Shown: positions 48,823-59,575, counted from the first letter of the stretch. The stretch is 64,000 nucleotides of DNA from Nocardia sp. NRRL S-836 (GCF_001279525.1 NZ_LGDY01000089.1:62001-126000); one strand, 5' to 3'. A program made the numbers and translations. Notes: generated by a model not told the origin, from the letters alone.

Positions 48823-50006
48823 CAGGTCTTGCGCAGCACCGACCCGGTCGTGCCCGGCAGGGCCACCGACCGGACCGACGCGCCCTTCTCGTCCACGAAC
48901 GCCCCGTCGAGCCGCACGGTGACGGCCGCGCTGCCGGTGCGGTTCGCGTTGACGATCGCGGTGCCGCAGGCGAAGTCGCGCTGGAACACGTTCGACGCCA
49001 CCGCGCGGTAGGCCCCGAGCGGCTCGCCGAGGTCCCAGTCGTACTCGGCGCGCCACGGCGAGGCGTCGTCGTAGCGGTCGGTCTCGGCGATCTCGGAGAT
49101 CGCGGCGTGCCCGCCCGCGGCCAGCAGGTAGCTCGCGAAGGCGTAGCGGAACGGCTGCTCGGCGCCGCTGTGGTGGGGCTGTACCCAGGTGATCTTGCCC
49201 TTGGCCTCGTTGGCGGTGATCTCGGCGAGCTGGCGGCGGAAGCCCTGCGGGTACTCCGAGAGCAGGTCGTGGTCGCCGAAGGTCAGCCACCACTCGTCGA
49301 AGCCGCCGTCGAGGTGCTCGGTGTAGCTGTCCCAGGCGCCGTCGTGCAGGCGGGCGTTGGACAGGTTCGCCACGGTCTTCAGTCCGGCGTCGACGAACTT
49401 CCGCCGGGTGCCGGAGAGCATCGAGCGGTAGGCGTCGCGCATCGACTCGTCGGTCGGGTACGCGGCCGGGCAGACGCCGTCGTGGTAGGTGTCGCAGGCG
49501 AACAGCGCGTTGTCCATGAACACGCCGTCGAAGACGCCGCGCGACGACGCGACCACGTTGTCGGCCCAGGCGTTCTGATAAGCGACGTTACCGACGTCCA
49601 TCTGCCAATGGCCGCGATATCCGTCGTACTCGAAGCGGTGACCGTTCGGGTCGAGCAGGAACCACGACGGGTCGGCCGCGCAGTAACCGACGCCGGTGGG
49701 CAGGTCGGTGTCGTCGACCCCACCCTCGCACGCGTAGCTGCGGGTCGAGGACAGGTCCTTGTAGACGAAGGTCTGGATCTTGGGATTGGCCTTCTTCAGG
49801 CGCGCGGCAAGATCGCCTTCCCACGCGTTGAGCACCACGTACGGACGCCGCCGCGCTTCGGCCGCGATCATTTCGTCGCTGACCGGCGAGCTGTTCATGT
49901 GCAGCCAGAACGACTTCGTCGTGGACACCGGCTCACCGGCCTGAGCTGCGGGAACGAGGGCAGCCATCAGCACCGTGACCAAGATCGAAAATTGGGGGAA
50001 ACGCAC
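48819..50006 (-). CDS. Secreted putative glycoside hydrolase (GHL15-like)
   Basis: A 395-residue exported protein. A signal peptide (MRFPQFSILVTVLMAALVPAAQA) precedes a (beta/alpha)-barrel-like domain: SFWLHMNSSPVSDEMIAAEARRRPYVVLNAWEGD, FVYKDLSSTRSYACEGGVDDTD, PSWFLLDPNGHRFEYDGYRGHWQMDVGNVAYQNAW, and the acidic strand FDGVFMDNALFAC, followed by DEWWLTFGD and a C-terminal beta-sandwich. It resembles the GHL15 putative glycosidases of unknown substrate. Start 50006 gives the best signal; 50030 is an alternative. It lies between ftsI and murE, an unusual place, and its local upstream DNA is less GC-rich. Confidence 0.75.
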   Translation of the reverse strand: MRFPQFSILVTVLMAALVPAAQAGEPVSTTKSFWLHMNSSPVSDEMIAAEARRRPYVVLNAWEGDLAARLKKANPKIQTFVYKDLSSTRSYACEGGVDDTDLPTGVGYCAADPSWFLLDPNGHRFEYDGYRGHWQMDVGNVAYQNAWADNVVASSRGVFDGVFMDNALFACDTYHDGVCPAAYPTDESMRDAYRSMLSGTRRKFVDAGLKTVANLSNARLHDGAWDSYTEHLDGGFDEWWLTFGDHDLLSEYPQGFRRQLAEITANEAKGKITWVQPHHSGAEQPFRYAFASYLLAAGGHAAISEIAETDRYDDASPWRAEYDWDLGEPLGAYRAVASNVFQRDFACGTAIVNANRTGSAAVTVRLDGAFVDEKGASVRSVALPGTTGSVLRKTC

Positions 50007-50157
50007 GCCGAACTCCGTCTCGCCTTGCACTCCGGTTCGGGAGCATTAGACGTGACGAATTGCGTGTCGTTAAGAGAAATCGAGAATGTGATTTTCACTG
50101 TTAAGCGGAGAATTGCGTCCTCCACGCCTGGACGTGGTCGAGGTCACTTGCGAAAAC

Positions 50158-50185
50158 GGGGCGCGTCATCAATGATGCGCGCCCC
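50158..50185 (-). terminator. Rho-independent terminator after ftsI
   Basis: On the minus strand, an 8-bp GGGGCGCG/CGCGCCCC stem extended by an ATGA/TCAT inner pairing with a small bulge is followed directly by GTTTTCG, giving the T-run rare in this window. It lies 25 bp after the ftsI stop and cleanly ends the mraZ-rsmH-ftsL-ftsI unit. Confidence 0.85.
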
Positions 50186-50209
50186 GCGAATTCGGTCCGG
50201 AGAAATGAT

Positions 50210-52132
50210 CTAGAGCTGCAGCTGCACGAACGGCGTCTGCTCGGACGACAGCGGCACCTGGAACCGCTGGGTCAGGAACGACGCGATGTCGTGGAACAAC
50301 GGCGCCGCCGACCCGCTGAACGGCGTCCCGTGCGGGCGGTCGAGCATGATGCCGACGACGTAGCGCGGGTTGTCGGCGGGCAGGATCCCGGCGAACGTGA
50401 TCCAGTAGTCGACGCTCGAGTAGCACTTGCACGCCGGGTCGATCTGCTGGGCCGTGCCGGTCTTGCCCGCGATCTGGTAGCCGGGCAGCGCGGCCTTCGA
50501 ACCGGTGCCGTTCTGGTTGGCGTCACGCGGGTCGCTCTGGGTGACCGAGCGGAACATGTTGCGCACGGTCTTGGCGGTCTCCGGCGACACCACGCGCACG
50601 CCCTCGGGGCGCTGCTTCTCCGACCGCGACCCGTCCGCGGAGATCTCGGCGCGGACCAGCCGCGGCGGCACGCGCAGGCCGTCGTTGGCGATGGTCTGGT
50701 ACATCGCGGTCATCTGCAGCAGGTTCATCGACAGGCCCTGGCCGATCGGCAGGTTGCCGAACGTCGAGCCGGACCACTGGTTCAGCGGCGGGACGGTGCC
50801 GGACTCCTCGCCGGGCACGCCGGACTGGGTGCGCTTGCCGAGGCCGAACTTCTGCAGCATCTCGGCGTAGCGCTCCTGGCCGACCTCCTGGGCGGCGAGC
50901 AGGGTGCCGACGTTCGAGGACTTGGCGAAGATGCCGGTGAACGACATCGGGACCGTGCCGTGGGTCCACGCGTCCCTGATCGTGCGGTCGGCGACCTTCA
51001 GCGAACCCGGTATCTGCAGCACGTCGTCGGGCTTGAACAGCCCGTACTCGACGGCGGCCGCGGCGGTGACGATCTTGTTCACCGAGCCGGGCTCGTAGGT
51101 GTCGGCGACGGCGCGGTTGCGCTTCTGCTCGTCGGTGGCCCTGCCGAAGTCGGCCGGGTCGTAGGTCTGGTCGTTGGCCATGGCGATGATCTCGCCGGTG
51201 CGCGAGTCCAGCACGACGGCGGAACCGCTGCGGGCGCCCGACTTCTGGGTGTAGTCGGTGACCATCCGCTGGACCGCGTACTGGGTGTCGACGTCGATGG
51301 TGAGCTCGAGCGACTTGCCCGGCTGCGGCTTGGTCAGCTCGCGTTCGGTGTTCGGGATGACGAGCGTGTCGTCGCCGGACATCGTGTCGACGACGCGGCG
51401 GCCCATGCGACCGGCCAGCACGTTGTCGGCGGCGTTCTCCAGGCCGAGGATGCCCTGCGTGGTCGGCGGCTTCTCCTCCTGGCGCCAGTTCGCGGCGCCG
51501 ATGATGTTGGAGGCGACCGGGCCGTTCGGGTAGATCCGCTTGGCGCGGTACTCGGAGCCGATCTCGGCCGGGTACTTGGCGACGATCGCCGCCGCCTTGG
51601 CCGGCTCGGCCTCGCTGACCAGCACCTCGTAGCTGATGTCGGCGACGAGCTGCTGGTAGATCGTCTCCTCGTCGGTCTTCTCGCCGTTGACCTCGGGGCC
51701 CAGCGTCGAGGAGATGAATTTCGCGACGTCCCGCGCGTGCTCGTCGTAGGTCTGCGGGAACTGCTTCTTCGCCTTGTCCTTCTCCTTCTCGCGCTCGGCG
51801 TCCCAGTTCTTCCTGGCGCGCTGGGGAAGGATGTAGAGCGCGCGCACCTCGACCGAGAACGCGAGCTGGTTGCCGTTGCGGTCGAGGATCGCGCCGCGTT
51901 CGGCCGGGATGTTCAGGTACGTCGTGCGTTGCAGACGGGCCTGCGTGGACAGCTCGTCGGCCTGCAACCCCTGCACCTGCACGAGCTTGAGCCCGGCGGC
52001 CACCAGCGCGCCGATCAGCAGCAGGCGGCCGACGGCGATGCGCACCTTGTTGTTGCCGGTGTTGCGGGCCTTCGGCGCGGGGGCGCGCACGGACAACGGC
52101 CGGCGTGCGCCCCTGGGCTGTGGTCCCGGCAT
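50210..52132 (-). CDS. ftsI: Peptidoglycan D,D-transpeptidase FtsI (PBP3/PbpB)
   Basis: A 640-residue class-B penicillin-binding protein. After a basic tail and one membrane helix (VGRLLLIGALVAAGLKLV) comes the dimerisation domain (PAERGAILDRNGNQLAFS) and the transpeptidase domain: active-site Ser350 in YEPGSVNKIVT (SxxK), SSN at 405-407, and KTGT at 557-560. It crosslinks septal peptidoglycan with FtsW. The ATG overlaps the ftsL-like stop by one base. No PASTA domain is present. The transcript ends at the strong terminator downstream, so murE is not in the same operon, unlike in most actinobacteria. Confidence 0.97.
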   Translation of the reverse strand: MPGPQPRGARRPLSVRAPAPKARNTGNNKVRIAVGRLLLIGALVAAGLKLVQVQGLQADELSTQARLQRTTYLNIPAERGAILDRNGNQLAFSVEVRALYILPQRARKNWDAEREKEKDKAKKQFPQTYDEHARDVAKFISSTLGPEVNGEKTDEETIYQQLVADISYEVLVSEAEPAKAAAIVAKYPAEIGSEYRAKRIYPNGPVASNIIGAANWRQEEKPPTTQGILGLENAADNVLAGRMGRRVVDTMSGDDTLVIPNTERELTKPQPGKSLELTIDVDTQYAVQRMVTDYTQKSGARSGSAVVLDSRTGEIIAMANDQTYDPADFGRATDEQKRNRAVADTYEPGSVNKIVTAAAAVEYGLFKPDDVLQIPGSLKVADRTIRDAWTHGTVPMSFTGIFAKSSNVGTLLAAQEVGQERYAEMLQKFGLGKRTQSGVPGEESGTVPPLNQWSGSTFGNLPIGQGLSMNLLQMTAMYQTIANDGLRVPPRLVRAEISADGSRSEKQRPEGVRVVSPETAKTVRNMFRSVTQSDPRDANQNGTGSKAALPGYQIAGKTGTAQQIDPACKCYSSVDYWITFAGILPADNPRYVVGIMLDRPHGTPFSGSAAPLFHDIASFLTQRFQVPLSSEQTPFVQLQL

Positions 52133-52743
52133 CAGCCACCCGCCGGAGGCGTCGGGGTGTTCGCCGCCTGGTCACCCGCCGGCGGCGTGGTGCCCGACGG
52201 TGGCGTGCTCGACGGAGGAGCCGGCGGCGGGGGCGGCGTGGACTTCGTCGGCGCGCTCGGCTTGCCGAACTCCTCGACCGTGCCGTCCGGGAGCTGCCGC
52301 AACCGCGCCGGGCTGGACGGCTCCACGAGCCCCATGTCGGTGGCCCGCCGGGCGAGGTCGGTCGGCGACTCCAGCAGCGCCACCTCGCGGCGCAGCTGCT
52401 CGACCCGCAGCGTCAGCTTCTCCTGCTCGGCCCTCGCCTCCTGCAACCGGTAGGAGTCGGCGGCGGCCTGCGTGGAGAAGTACATGATCCCGGCGACGCC
52501 CGCGACCAGCACGAGCATCACCAGCACGACGAACGGCGCCTTGGACGCCTGCCGCTGGTTCTGCTGCGGTGCCGACGACCCGCCACGCAGGTTCTGCGCG
52601 CGCTGGGCCCGCCGGGCGTAGGCGCGGTCGGCGGCCGCGGACCGGCGCCGAGCCTTGTCCTGGTCGGTCGGCCGGCCCTTGCCGGAACGCTTGGTGGAAG
52701 GGTCGCGTGGGGACGGCCCACCGACCCGTGCGGGTGCCGTCAT
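52132..52743 (-). CDS. ftsL: FtsL-like septum protein
   Basis: A 203-residue bitopic protein: basic cytoplasmic N-terminus with [20 protein letters not shown], one membrane helix ([23 protein letters not shown]), a short coiled coil ([29 protein letters not shown]) and a Pro/Thr-rich C-terminal tail. Such proteins sit between rsmH and ftsI in actinobacteria and join the FtsQ-FtsB-FtsL complex. It overlaps rsmH by 4 bp. Sequence conservation is low, so the name comes from topology and position. Confidence 0.88.
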   Translation of the reverse strand: MTAPARVGGPSPRDPSTKRSGKGRPTDQDKARRRSAAADRAYARRAQRAQNLRGGSSAPQQNQRQASKAPFVVLVMLVLVAGVAGIMYFSTQAAADSYRLQEARAEQEKLTLRVEQLRREVALLESPTDLARRATDMGLVEPSSPARLRQLPDGTVEEFGKPSAPTKSTPPPPPAPPSSTPPSGTTPPAGDQAANTPTPPAGG

Positions 52744-53693
52744 CTCACCTCTCCGATCCGTTCCGCGGCCCGCAGTCGGACGGGCGCGGCACGGGGGTTG
52801 TCCTCGATCTCCTGCTCGGACGCGACCTCCGCGCCCTTCGTGACCAGCTTCAGCTCCGGTCCGTGGCCGGGCAGCTCCACCGGCAGCCCCGGCGGCGTCT
52901 TCGACTTCGCGAGCTCGGCGAACGCGTGCTTCACCATCCGGTCCTCCAGTGACTGGTAGGACTCCACCACGATTCGCCCGCCCACGCCGAGCACGCCCAG
53001 CGCGGCGGGCAGTGCCAGCCGCAACGACTCCAGCTCGCCGTTGACCTCGATGCGCAACGCCTGGAACGTGCGCTTCGCCGGGTGGCCCCCGGTGCGCCGG
53101 GACGCGGCGGGGACGACGTTGTACAGCAGCTCGACGAGCCGGCCGGAGTTCGTGAACGGCTCCTTCTCGCGTTCGCGCAGGACCGCTGACGCGATCTTGC
53201 CCGCGAACCTCTCCTCACCGTAGGTCGAGAGGATCCGCGCGAGGTCGCCGTGCGAGTACGTGTTGAGCACGTCCGCGGCCGTCATGCCGGTGCCCTTGGA
53301 CATCCGCATGTCCAGCGGCGCGTCCCTGGAGTAGGCGAATCCGCGGTCCTCCTCGTCCAGCTGCAGCGAGGAGACGCCGAGGTCCATCAGCACCCCGTCC
53401 ACGCGGGAGAAGCCGAGGTCGCGCACGGCTTCGTCGATGTGGTCGTAGGTGACGTTGACGAAGTGCACGCGGTCGCCGTGGCGCGCGAGCCGGGCCGAGG
53501 CCAGCTCGATGGCCTGCGGGTCGCGGTCCAGGCCGATGAGGGTCAGCTCGGGGTGTGCGCTCAGCAGCGCGTCGGAGTGACCGCCCATGCCGAGCGTCGT
53601 GTCGACCATGACGGCGGGCTTGCCGTGCAGCGCCGGAGCGAGCAGTTCCAGGACGCGGTCCAGCAGCACCGGAACGTGCCGCGGCTGATCCAT
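52740..53693 (-). CDS. rsmH: 16S rRNA (cytosine-1402-N4)-methyltransferase
   Basis: A 317-residue SAM methyltransferase. [43 protein letters not shown] is the family opening and SAM motif; [46 protein letters not shown] and [18 protein letters not shown], with the C-terminal [16 protein letters not shown], complete it. It modifies the ribosomal P-site. First catalytic gene after mraZ. Confidence 0.97.
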   Translation of the reverse strand: MDQPRHVPVLLDRVLELLAPALHGKPAVMVDTTLGMGGHSDALLSAHPELTLIGLDRDPQAIELASARLARHGDRVHFVNVTYDHIDEAVRDLGFSRVDGVLMDLGVSSLQLDEEDRGFAYSRDAPLDMRMSKGTGMTAADVLNTYSHGDLARILSTYGEERFAGKIASAVLREREKEPFTNSGRLVELLYNVVPAASRRTGGHPAKRTFQALRIEVNGELESLRLALPAALGVLGVGGRIVVESYQSLEDRMVKHAFAELAKSKTPPGLPVELPGHGPELKLVTKGAEVASEQEIEDNPRAAPVRLRAAERIGEVR

Positions 53694-53858
53694 CGTCCCT
53701 CTACTCCCCTGATGCGCGTTCGGGTGACGTCAGGTCCCCGCCCGCCCGTCGAACCTGGCGCCGGGGAAGGTGCGCCAGGGCCGATACTCGAGCGGACCGA
53801 GGCCTCACGGCACCCGAATCGCGTGTGAACATCCGGCCTGTTGCTCGGCTGACCGCCA

Positions 53859-54290
53859 TCAGAAGACGCCCGGAATGACCTCCTCGCGAGCTGTGGCGTA
53901 GCCGTCCTCGTGCTCGTCGAGATAGGTCTGCCAGGCCGCCGCGTCCCAGATCTCCAACCTGGTGAACGCGCCGACGACCACGCACTCCTTGGTCAGCCCG
54001 GCGTACCGGCGCAGTTCCGGTGCGATCAGGACGCGACCCTGACCGTCCGGACGCTGCTCGTCCGTACCTGCGAACAGATAACGCTGATAGGCGCGTACGG
54101 CGTCGTTCGTGAACGGCGCCTCGGCGACCTTCCTCGCCATCTGCTCGAACTCAGCCCGGGGAAACACGTACAGGCAGTGGTCCTGGCCCTTGGTGACCAT
54201 CAGACCTCCCGCCAGTTCGTCCCGGAACTTCGCAGGCAGTGTCAACCGACCCTTGTCGTCCAGGCGCGGGTAGTGAGTGCCGAGGAACAT
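53859..54290 (-). CDS. mraZ: Transcriptional regulator MraZ
   Basis: A 143-residue AbrB-fold protein with two MraZ repeats. [55 protein letters not shown] is repeat one; [44 protein letters not shown] is repeat two. Each DxxGR turn is intact. The start (MFLG) is the family standard; the frame continues upstream into the promoter. MraZ multimers bind the tandem boxes just upstream and repress their own operon, the first one in the dcw cluster. Confidence 0.97.
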   Translation of the reverse strand: MFLGTHYPRLDDKGRLTLPAKFRDELAGGLMVTKGQDHCLYVFPRAEFEQMARKVAEAPFTNDAVRAYQRYLFAGTDEQRPDGQGRVLIAPELRRYAGLTKECVVVGAFTRLEIWDAAAWQTYLDEHEDGYATAREEVIPGVF

Positions 54291-54697
54291 TCGGCAGCCA
54301 CCTCCCTCGCCGGGCGACGGGACCGGCAGTGGAGCCCCCGTCTGCCCCACCGGCCGCCACAGTACCCCACTTTTCACCACAGTCAACGCTGAAACAGGTG
54401 CTCGCACGCCGACCCGCCACCCGTTTTCGCAGGTAGACGCCATGACGAGGAGTGGGGGGATGGTGGGGGAAGCCGTCCGTGTCCACCTGCGCGGGTGAGG
54501 GCCGACGCCCGATTTGCCACTCGAACGGCCTAGAAATTCCGGCCAAAACAGGGGGTTGGGCGGGTGTGGTGGGGGAAGGTGGAAACTGGTGGAGCGAACC
54601 CGAGTCGGCCTGTAGGTGTAGGGCACTTAGCCGTGGTTTGACACACTGCGTGAAACGCTCACACGTCCGTGTTCCGGACACGGCTGCTGGAGGTTTA
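54291..54697. other. Divergent mraZ-moxR region
   Basis: 407 bp between divergent mraZ and moxR. The mraZ side holds its promoter and MraZ boxes. The middle is GT-rich (GGTGTGGTGGGGGAAGGTGG) without recognisable genes. The moxR side has a TTGACA -35-like hexamer at 54638-54643, but no good -10 at 16-18 bp; GGAGG directly before the GTG is the ribosome site. Open frames here look random. Confidence 0.6.
54345..54386 (-). promoter_or_regulatory. mraZ promoter with four MraZ boxes
   Basis: On the minus strand a TTGACT -35 (54386-54381) and TACTGT -10 (54364-54359) are 16 bp apart. Overlaid on them are four boxes at an exact 10-bp period: TGGTG-N5-TGGGG-N5-TGGCG-N5-TGGGG (54379-54345). MraZ is known to bind TGGGN repeats with 5-bp spacers; two boxes here match TGGGN and two are one base off. 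They cover the promoter itself, consistent with autorepression. Confidence 0.88.
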
Positions 54698-55747
<1,050 letters not shown>

Positions 55748-55749
55748 CG

Positions 55750-57015
55750 ATGCGCACCGCACTGTCCGGTCTGACCACCCGCGGAAGATGCTTGCTGGCC
55801 GCGGGGTTCGCTGCCGGAGCGTGCGCCGTGGTCCTCAACGAACGCGATCTGCTGCGCGTCGCGGCGTTCGTGATCGCGTTGCCGCTGCTGGCCGCGTGGC
55901 TGGCCACGCGGGCCCGCGTCGGTCTGCACGCGGCGCGGTTCCTGGCGCCCGGCCGGGTGCCGGTCGGTGCCGCGGCCGAGGTGAAGCTCGACCTGCGCAG
56001 CACCGGCCGCCTGCCCACCGGCGGGCTGCTGCTGGAGGACACGGTCCCCTACGCGCTGGGCGCGCGGCCGCGGTTCCTGGTGGAACGGCTGCCGCGCAAC
56101 ACGCCCACGTCGCTGCGCTACCCGCTCAAGCCGGTCATGCGCGGCATCCAGCAGGTCGGCCCGCTGATGGCGCGGATCACCGACCCGTTCGGGCTGGCCG
56201 AGTTCGACCGCGAGCTGGCCGGCCGGTCGCGGCTGGTCGTGGTGCCGCGCGTGGTGCGCCTGGCCGGGCTGCCCGGCGGGTCCGGCATGGGCGCCGGCGA
56301 CGACGGCTCGGTGCGGCTGCGCGCGGGCCAAGGCGAGGACGACGCGGTGGTGCGGCCCTACCGGCAGGGCGACGACCTGCGGAAGGTGCACTGGCGCTCG
56401 ACCGCCCGGCGCGACGAGCTGATGGTGCGGGTCGAGGAACGCCCGTGGCGCGGCGGCACGACCGTGCTGCTGGACCACCGCATCCACGCGCACCGCGGCA
56501 GCGGGCCGACGGCGTCGCTGGAGTGGTCGATCTCGTTCGTGGCGTCGATCTGCCTGCACCTGCACCACTACGGCCACCAGGTGCGCCTGGTCTCCGAGGA
56601 CGGCCGGGTGCTCGCGGGCGGCGCCGCCGACGGCGGGCACAGCGACCACGTGGTGCTCGACTCGCTGGCCGCGCTGCAGGCCTCGCACCGCAGGGAGCTC
56701 GCGGCGGGCATGGACCCCGGCTCCGGCCAGGAGGTCATCGCCGTGCTCGGCGGGGTGTCGCCGGCCTCGGTCGAGGAGCTGATCAGGTACCGGCCGCGGG
56801 GCATGCGCAGCCTCGCGGTGCTGCTGGACGTGAACGCGTGGGCGGGCGGGTCGGACGCCACCGCACCGGACCCGGAGGACGCCCGGCGGTTGCTGACCGG
56901 CGCCGGCTGGGGCGTGGTGATCGGGCGGCCGTCGGCGTCGATGCAGCAGGTGTGGCAGGAGTTGTGCGCCAGCGCGAACAACCGCGGACCGGCGATGCGT
57001 TCGGAGGTGGGCTGA
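55750..57015 (+). CDS. DUF58-family membrane-anchored protein
   Basis: A 421-residue DUF58 protein. Two N-terminal membrane helices (LLAAGFAAGACAVVLN and VAAFVIALPLLAAWLAT) are followed by a beta domain (PVGAAAEVKLDLRSTGRLPTGGLLLEDTVPYALG) and the vWA-like part with the DUF58 signature PYRQGDDLRKVHWRSTARRDELMVRVEERPW. It starts 2 bp after the moxR stop. The MoxR/DUF58/transglutaminase trio is common but its substrate is unknown; partners are thought to assemble or protect exported or envelope proteins. Confidence 0.93.
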   Translation: MRTALSGLTTRGRCLLAAGFAAGACAVVLNERDLLRVAAFVIALPLLAAWLATRARVGLHAARFLAPGRVPVGAAAEVKLDLRSTGRLPTGGLLLEDTVPYALGARPRFLVERLPRNTPTSLRYPLKPVMRGIQQVGPLMARITDPFGLAEFDRELAGRSRLVVVPRVVRLAGLPGGSGMGAGDDGSVRLRAGQGEDDAVVRPYRQGDDLRKVHWRSTARRDELMVRVEERPWRGGTTVLLDHRIHAHRGSGPTASLEWSISFVASICLHLHHYGHQVRLVSEDGRVLAGGAADGGHSDHVVLDSLAALQASHRRELAAGMDPGSGQEVIAVLGGVSPASVEELIRYRPRGMRSLAVLLDVNAWAGGSDATAPDPEDARRLLTGAGWGVVIGRPSASMQQVWQELCASANNRGPAMRSEVG

Positions 57016-57019
57016 GGCG

Positions 57020-59494
57020 ATGGCGACCAGAACGGCTTCCCGCAACGGCACGGAGTCATCGGAGTGGTTCGGCTCCGCCACGCCGTGGATCGCGGCGCTG
57101 GCGGTGCTGTGCGCGTCGACGGCGCTGTCCGGCGTGATCGAGGGCGACCTGTGGCTGGTGAGGATCGCCGTGGTGATCGTGGCGATCACGGTGACCGGCG
57201 CGTTCCTGAGGGCGACCAGGCTGCCTCCGCCGCTGGTGGCGCTGGCGCAGGTGTTCGTGCTGTTGTGCCTGCTCACGGCGTTGCACACGCGGTCGGGCGT
57301 CCTGCTGTTCCTGCCGGGCCCCGACGCGCTGGGCGAGCTCGGCGACGTGCTCGCGGAGTCGGTGGCTCAGGTGCAGACCGGCGTGCCGCCGGTGCACGCG
57401 TCGCCGGCGATCCAGGCGCTGGTGGTGCTGGCGATCGGCCTGGTGGCGGTCCTCGTGGACACGCTCGCCGTGGCCGCGGCGGCACCGGCGGCGTCCGGGC
57501 TGGTGCTGCTGTGCGTGTTCGCGGTGCCGGCGTCGCTGGCCGACGAGATGCTGCCGTTCTGGACGTTCGTCCTGGGTGCGGCGGCGTTCGCGATGCTGCT
57601 CGCGGTGGACGGCCAGCACCGGCACGAGGCGTGGCGCGGGCGGCTGGGGTCGGGTTCGGCGAGCGGCACGGGCAGTTCGGCGACCACGGTGGCGAGCATC
57701 GCGATGGTGATCGCGCTGGTCGTGGGCGCGGGCGTGACGATCGTCGGCACGGTCGGGCGGCTCCCGCTCAGCGGCAGCGGCGCCGGTGGCCGTGGCGGCA
57801 TCGGGCTCAACGAGATGACGTCGTTGCGCGGCATGCTCAACCGCGGCAAGACCACCGAGGTGTTCTACGTGCGCGGCCTGCCGGAGAGCTCGTACATGCG
57901 GGCCTCGACGCTGGCCAGGTACGTGCCGAACAAGGGCTGGGAACGCGGCAGCGACCCCGGCGGCCAGCCCGCGCGCGGCGACCTGCCGTTGCAGCCGGGT
58001 GACCACGGTCAGGGCAAGTCGACGAAGGTCGAGATCGAGCCGCGCGGCTGGACGAGCTTCTGGCTGCCCACCTACGGCGCGGTCCGCCGCATCGACACCC
58101 CGGACGACGACTACCGGTTCGACCCCGGCAAGGGCGTGATCTTCACCCAGCGCGAGCGGGAGCCGGAGACCTACGAGCTCGAGACCGTGCTGTCGACGCC
58201 GACGAAGACCCAGCTGCGCATGGCGTCCGGCCCGCGCAACCTGGTCGACCCCGAGTACTACAAGTTCGACGGGGTCGAGCAGGAGGTCATCGACCTGGCG
58301 AAGAGGATCACCAGGGACGCCACCAACGACTTCGACAAGGCCGCCGCCCTCACCGAGTTCTTCAACGGCCCGACCAGCGACTTCAAGTACGAGCTGAAGA
58401 CGCAGGGCGACGTCACCAAGGACGCGCTGACCGACTTCGTGACCAGGGGCAAGCGCGGCTACTGCGAGCAGTTCGCCTCTGCGATGGCCGCCATGGCCCG
58501 CACGGTCGGCTTGGCCTCGCGGGTCGCGATCGGGTTCACCGCCGGCATCCCGTCTCCCGACAACTCCTACCGGACGATCAGCACCGACGACGCCCACGCG
58601 TGGGTCGAGATCTTCTTCCCGAACCACGGCTGGATGACGTTCGACCCGACGCCGATCGAGGCCGGCCGCGCGGTCGTGCCGCCGTACCTGCGCGAACAGT
58701 CGCCGGGCGCGGAGGAGGAGCCGACGGCGAACACCCAGACGACGACGACCGCGCCGGCCACCCAGGGCTCGGCGGCCGCCTCGACCTCGCCCGACGGCGA
58801 GGAGGACCAGGGCCAGGCGCTGCCCCAGCAGGAGTCGACGCCGCCGTGGCACCTGTGGGCGCTGGGCGTGGTGCTCCTGCTCGCGTTCCTGCTGACGTTG
58901 TTCCTGGCGCTGGCGCTGCTCGGCGTGATCGGCGCGGGCATCCTCGGCGTGGGGTGGGCGCGCAGGCTGCTGATCCCCGCGGCGGCCACCCTGTGGCTGC
59001 TCGGCGTGGGACTGGCGGCGGCGTTGTTCTCGTGGTGGCTGGCGGTGCTGCTGGTGGTCGTCGGGGCGGTCATGACCCCGGCGCTCGTGCGGGCCGTGCG
59101 CCGGCACAACCGCCTGCACACCGTGACGGCGCTCGGCCCCGGCGCGGCGACGGCGGCGTGGGCGGAGCTGATGGCCGAGTCGATCGACCGCGGCGCCCCG
59201 GTGCCGTCTTCCGAGACGATCAGGACGGCCGCGCGGCGGCTGGCGCGTGAGCACAACCTGGACGACGCCGGCCGGGACGGGCTGCGGGTGCTGATCGGGG
59301 CCGTCGAGCGAGCCTGGTACAGCCCCAACCCGGCGGCCGACCCGGCGTTGCCCGCCGCGCTGACGGCGGTGCGGCAGTCGTTGCGGCAGAACGCGCCGCT
59401 GTCGGTGCGGGCCAGGCTGTTCCCGAAGTCGGTGCTGCGGCGCTCGCCGGTGCCGCTGGCCGACGTGCCGGAGCAGCACCCGGTCCCGGTGTAG
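57020..59494 (+). CDS. Membrane transglutaminase-like protein (TgpA type)
   Basis: An 824-residue protein. Several N-terminal membrane helices (about six, to residue ~235), then an extracytoplasmic transglutaminase-like domain with the triad Cys482 (GYCEQFASAM), His526 (TDDAHAWVEIFFP) and Asp542 (WMTFDPTP), a disordered Thr/Ala/Glu-rich linker, two further helices (LWALGVVLLLAFLLTLFLALALLGVIGAGILGV and AATLWLLGVGLAAALFSWWLA), and a cytoplasmic DUF4129-like tail. The catalytic triad is intact, so crosslinking or proteolysis at the outer face is expected. It follows the DUF58 gene by 4 bp. Confidence 0.93.
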   Translation: MATRTASRNGTESSEWFGSATPWIAALAVLCASTALSGVIEGDLWLVRIAVVIVAITVTGAFLRATRLPPPLVALAQVFVLLCLLTALHTRSGVLLFLPGPDALGELGDVLAESVAQVQTGVPPVHASPAIQALVVLAIGLVAVLVDTLAVAAAAPAASGLVLLCVFAVPASLADEMLPFWTFVLGAAAFAMLLAVDGQHRHEAWRGRLGSGSASGTGSSATTVASIAMVIALVVGAGVTIVGTVGRLPLSGSGAGGRGGIGLNEMTSLRGMLNRGKTTEVFYVRGLPESSYMRASTLARYVPNKGWERGSDPGGQPARGDLPLQPGDHGQGKSTKVEIEPRGWTSFWLPTYGAVRRIDTPDDDYRFDPGKGVIFTQREREPETYELETVLSTPTKTQLRMASGPRNLVDPEYYKFDGVEQEVIDLAKRITRDATNDFDKAAALTEFFNGPTSDFKYELKTQGDVTKDALTDFVTRGKRGYCEQFASAMAAMARTVGLASRVAIGFTAGIPSPDNSYRTISTDDAHAWVEIFFPNHGWMTFDPTPIEAGRAVVPPYLREQSPGAEEEPTANTQTTTTAPATQGSAAASTSPDGEEDQGQALPQQESTPPWHLWALGVVLLLAFLLTLFLALALLGVIGAGILGVGWARRLLIPAAATLWLLGVGLAAALFSWWLAVLLVVVGAVMTPALVRAVRRHNRLHTVTALGPGAATAAWAELMAESIDRGAPVPSSETIRTAARRLAREHNLDDAGRDGLRVLIGAVERAWYSPNPAADPALPAALTAVRQSLRQNAPLSVRARLFPKSVLRRSPVPLADVPEQHPVPV

Positions 59495-59524
59495 GACCGC
59501 CCCGGCGTGGGACTGAACAGACGG

Positions 59525-59558
59525 ATCGGGCCCGTCCCCTGGTGGGGGCGGGCCCGAT
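59525..59558 (+). terminator. Terminator after the transglutaminase gene
   Basis: A 15-bp stem (ATCGGGCCCGTCCCC with its complement, one G-T wobble) and a 4-nt loop, 30 bp after the stop codon, between convergent genes. It can serve both. Confidence 0.8.
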
Positions 59559-59575
59559 TGGTGGTCTGAGGGGTT

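Noticed and set aside
53859..54626. Long form of MraZ
   Set aside because: The extra N-terminal part covers the promoter and MraZ boxes; the family starts at MFLG.
57056..59479. An 807-codon minus-strand frame over the transglutaminase gene
   Set aside because: Its Arg/His/Gln-rich sequence lacks any domain, while the plus strand has a full TgpA-type protein with an intact catalytic triad.
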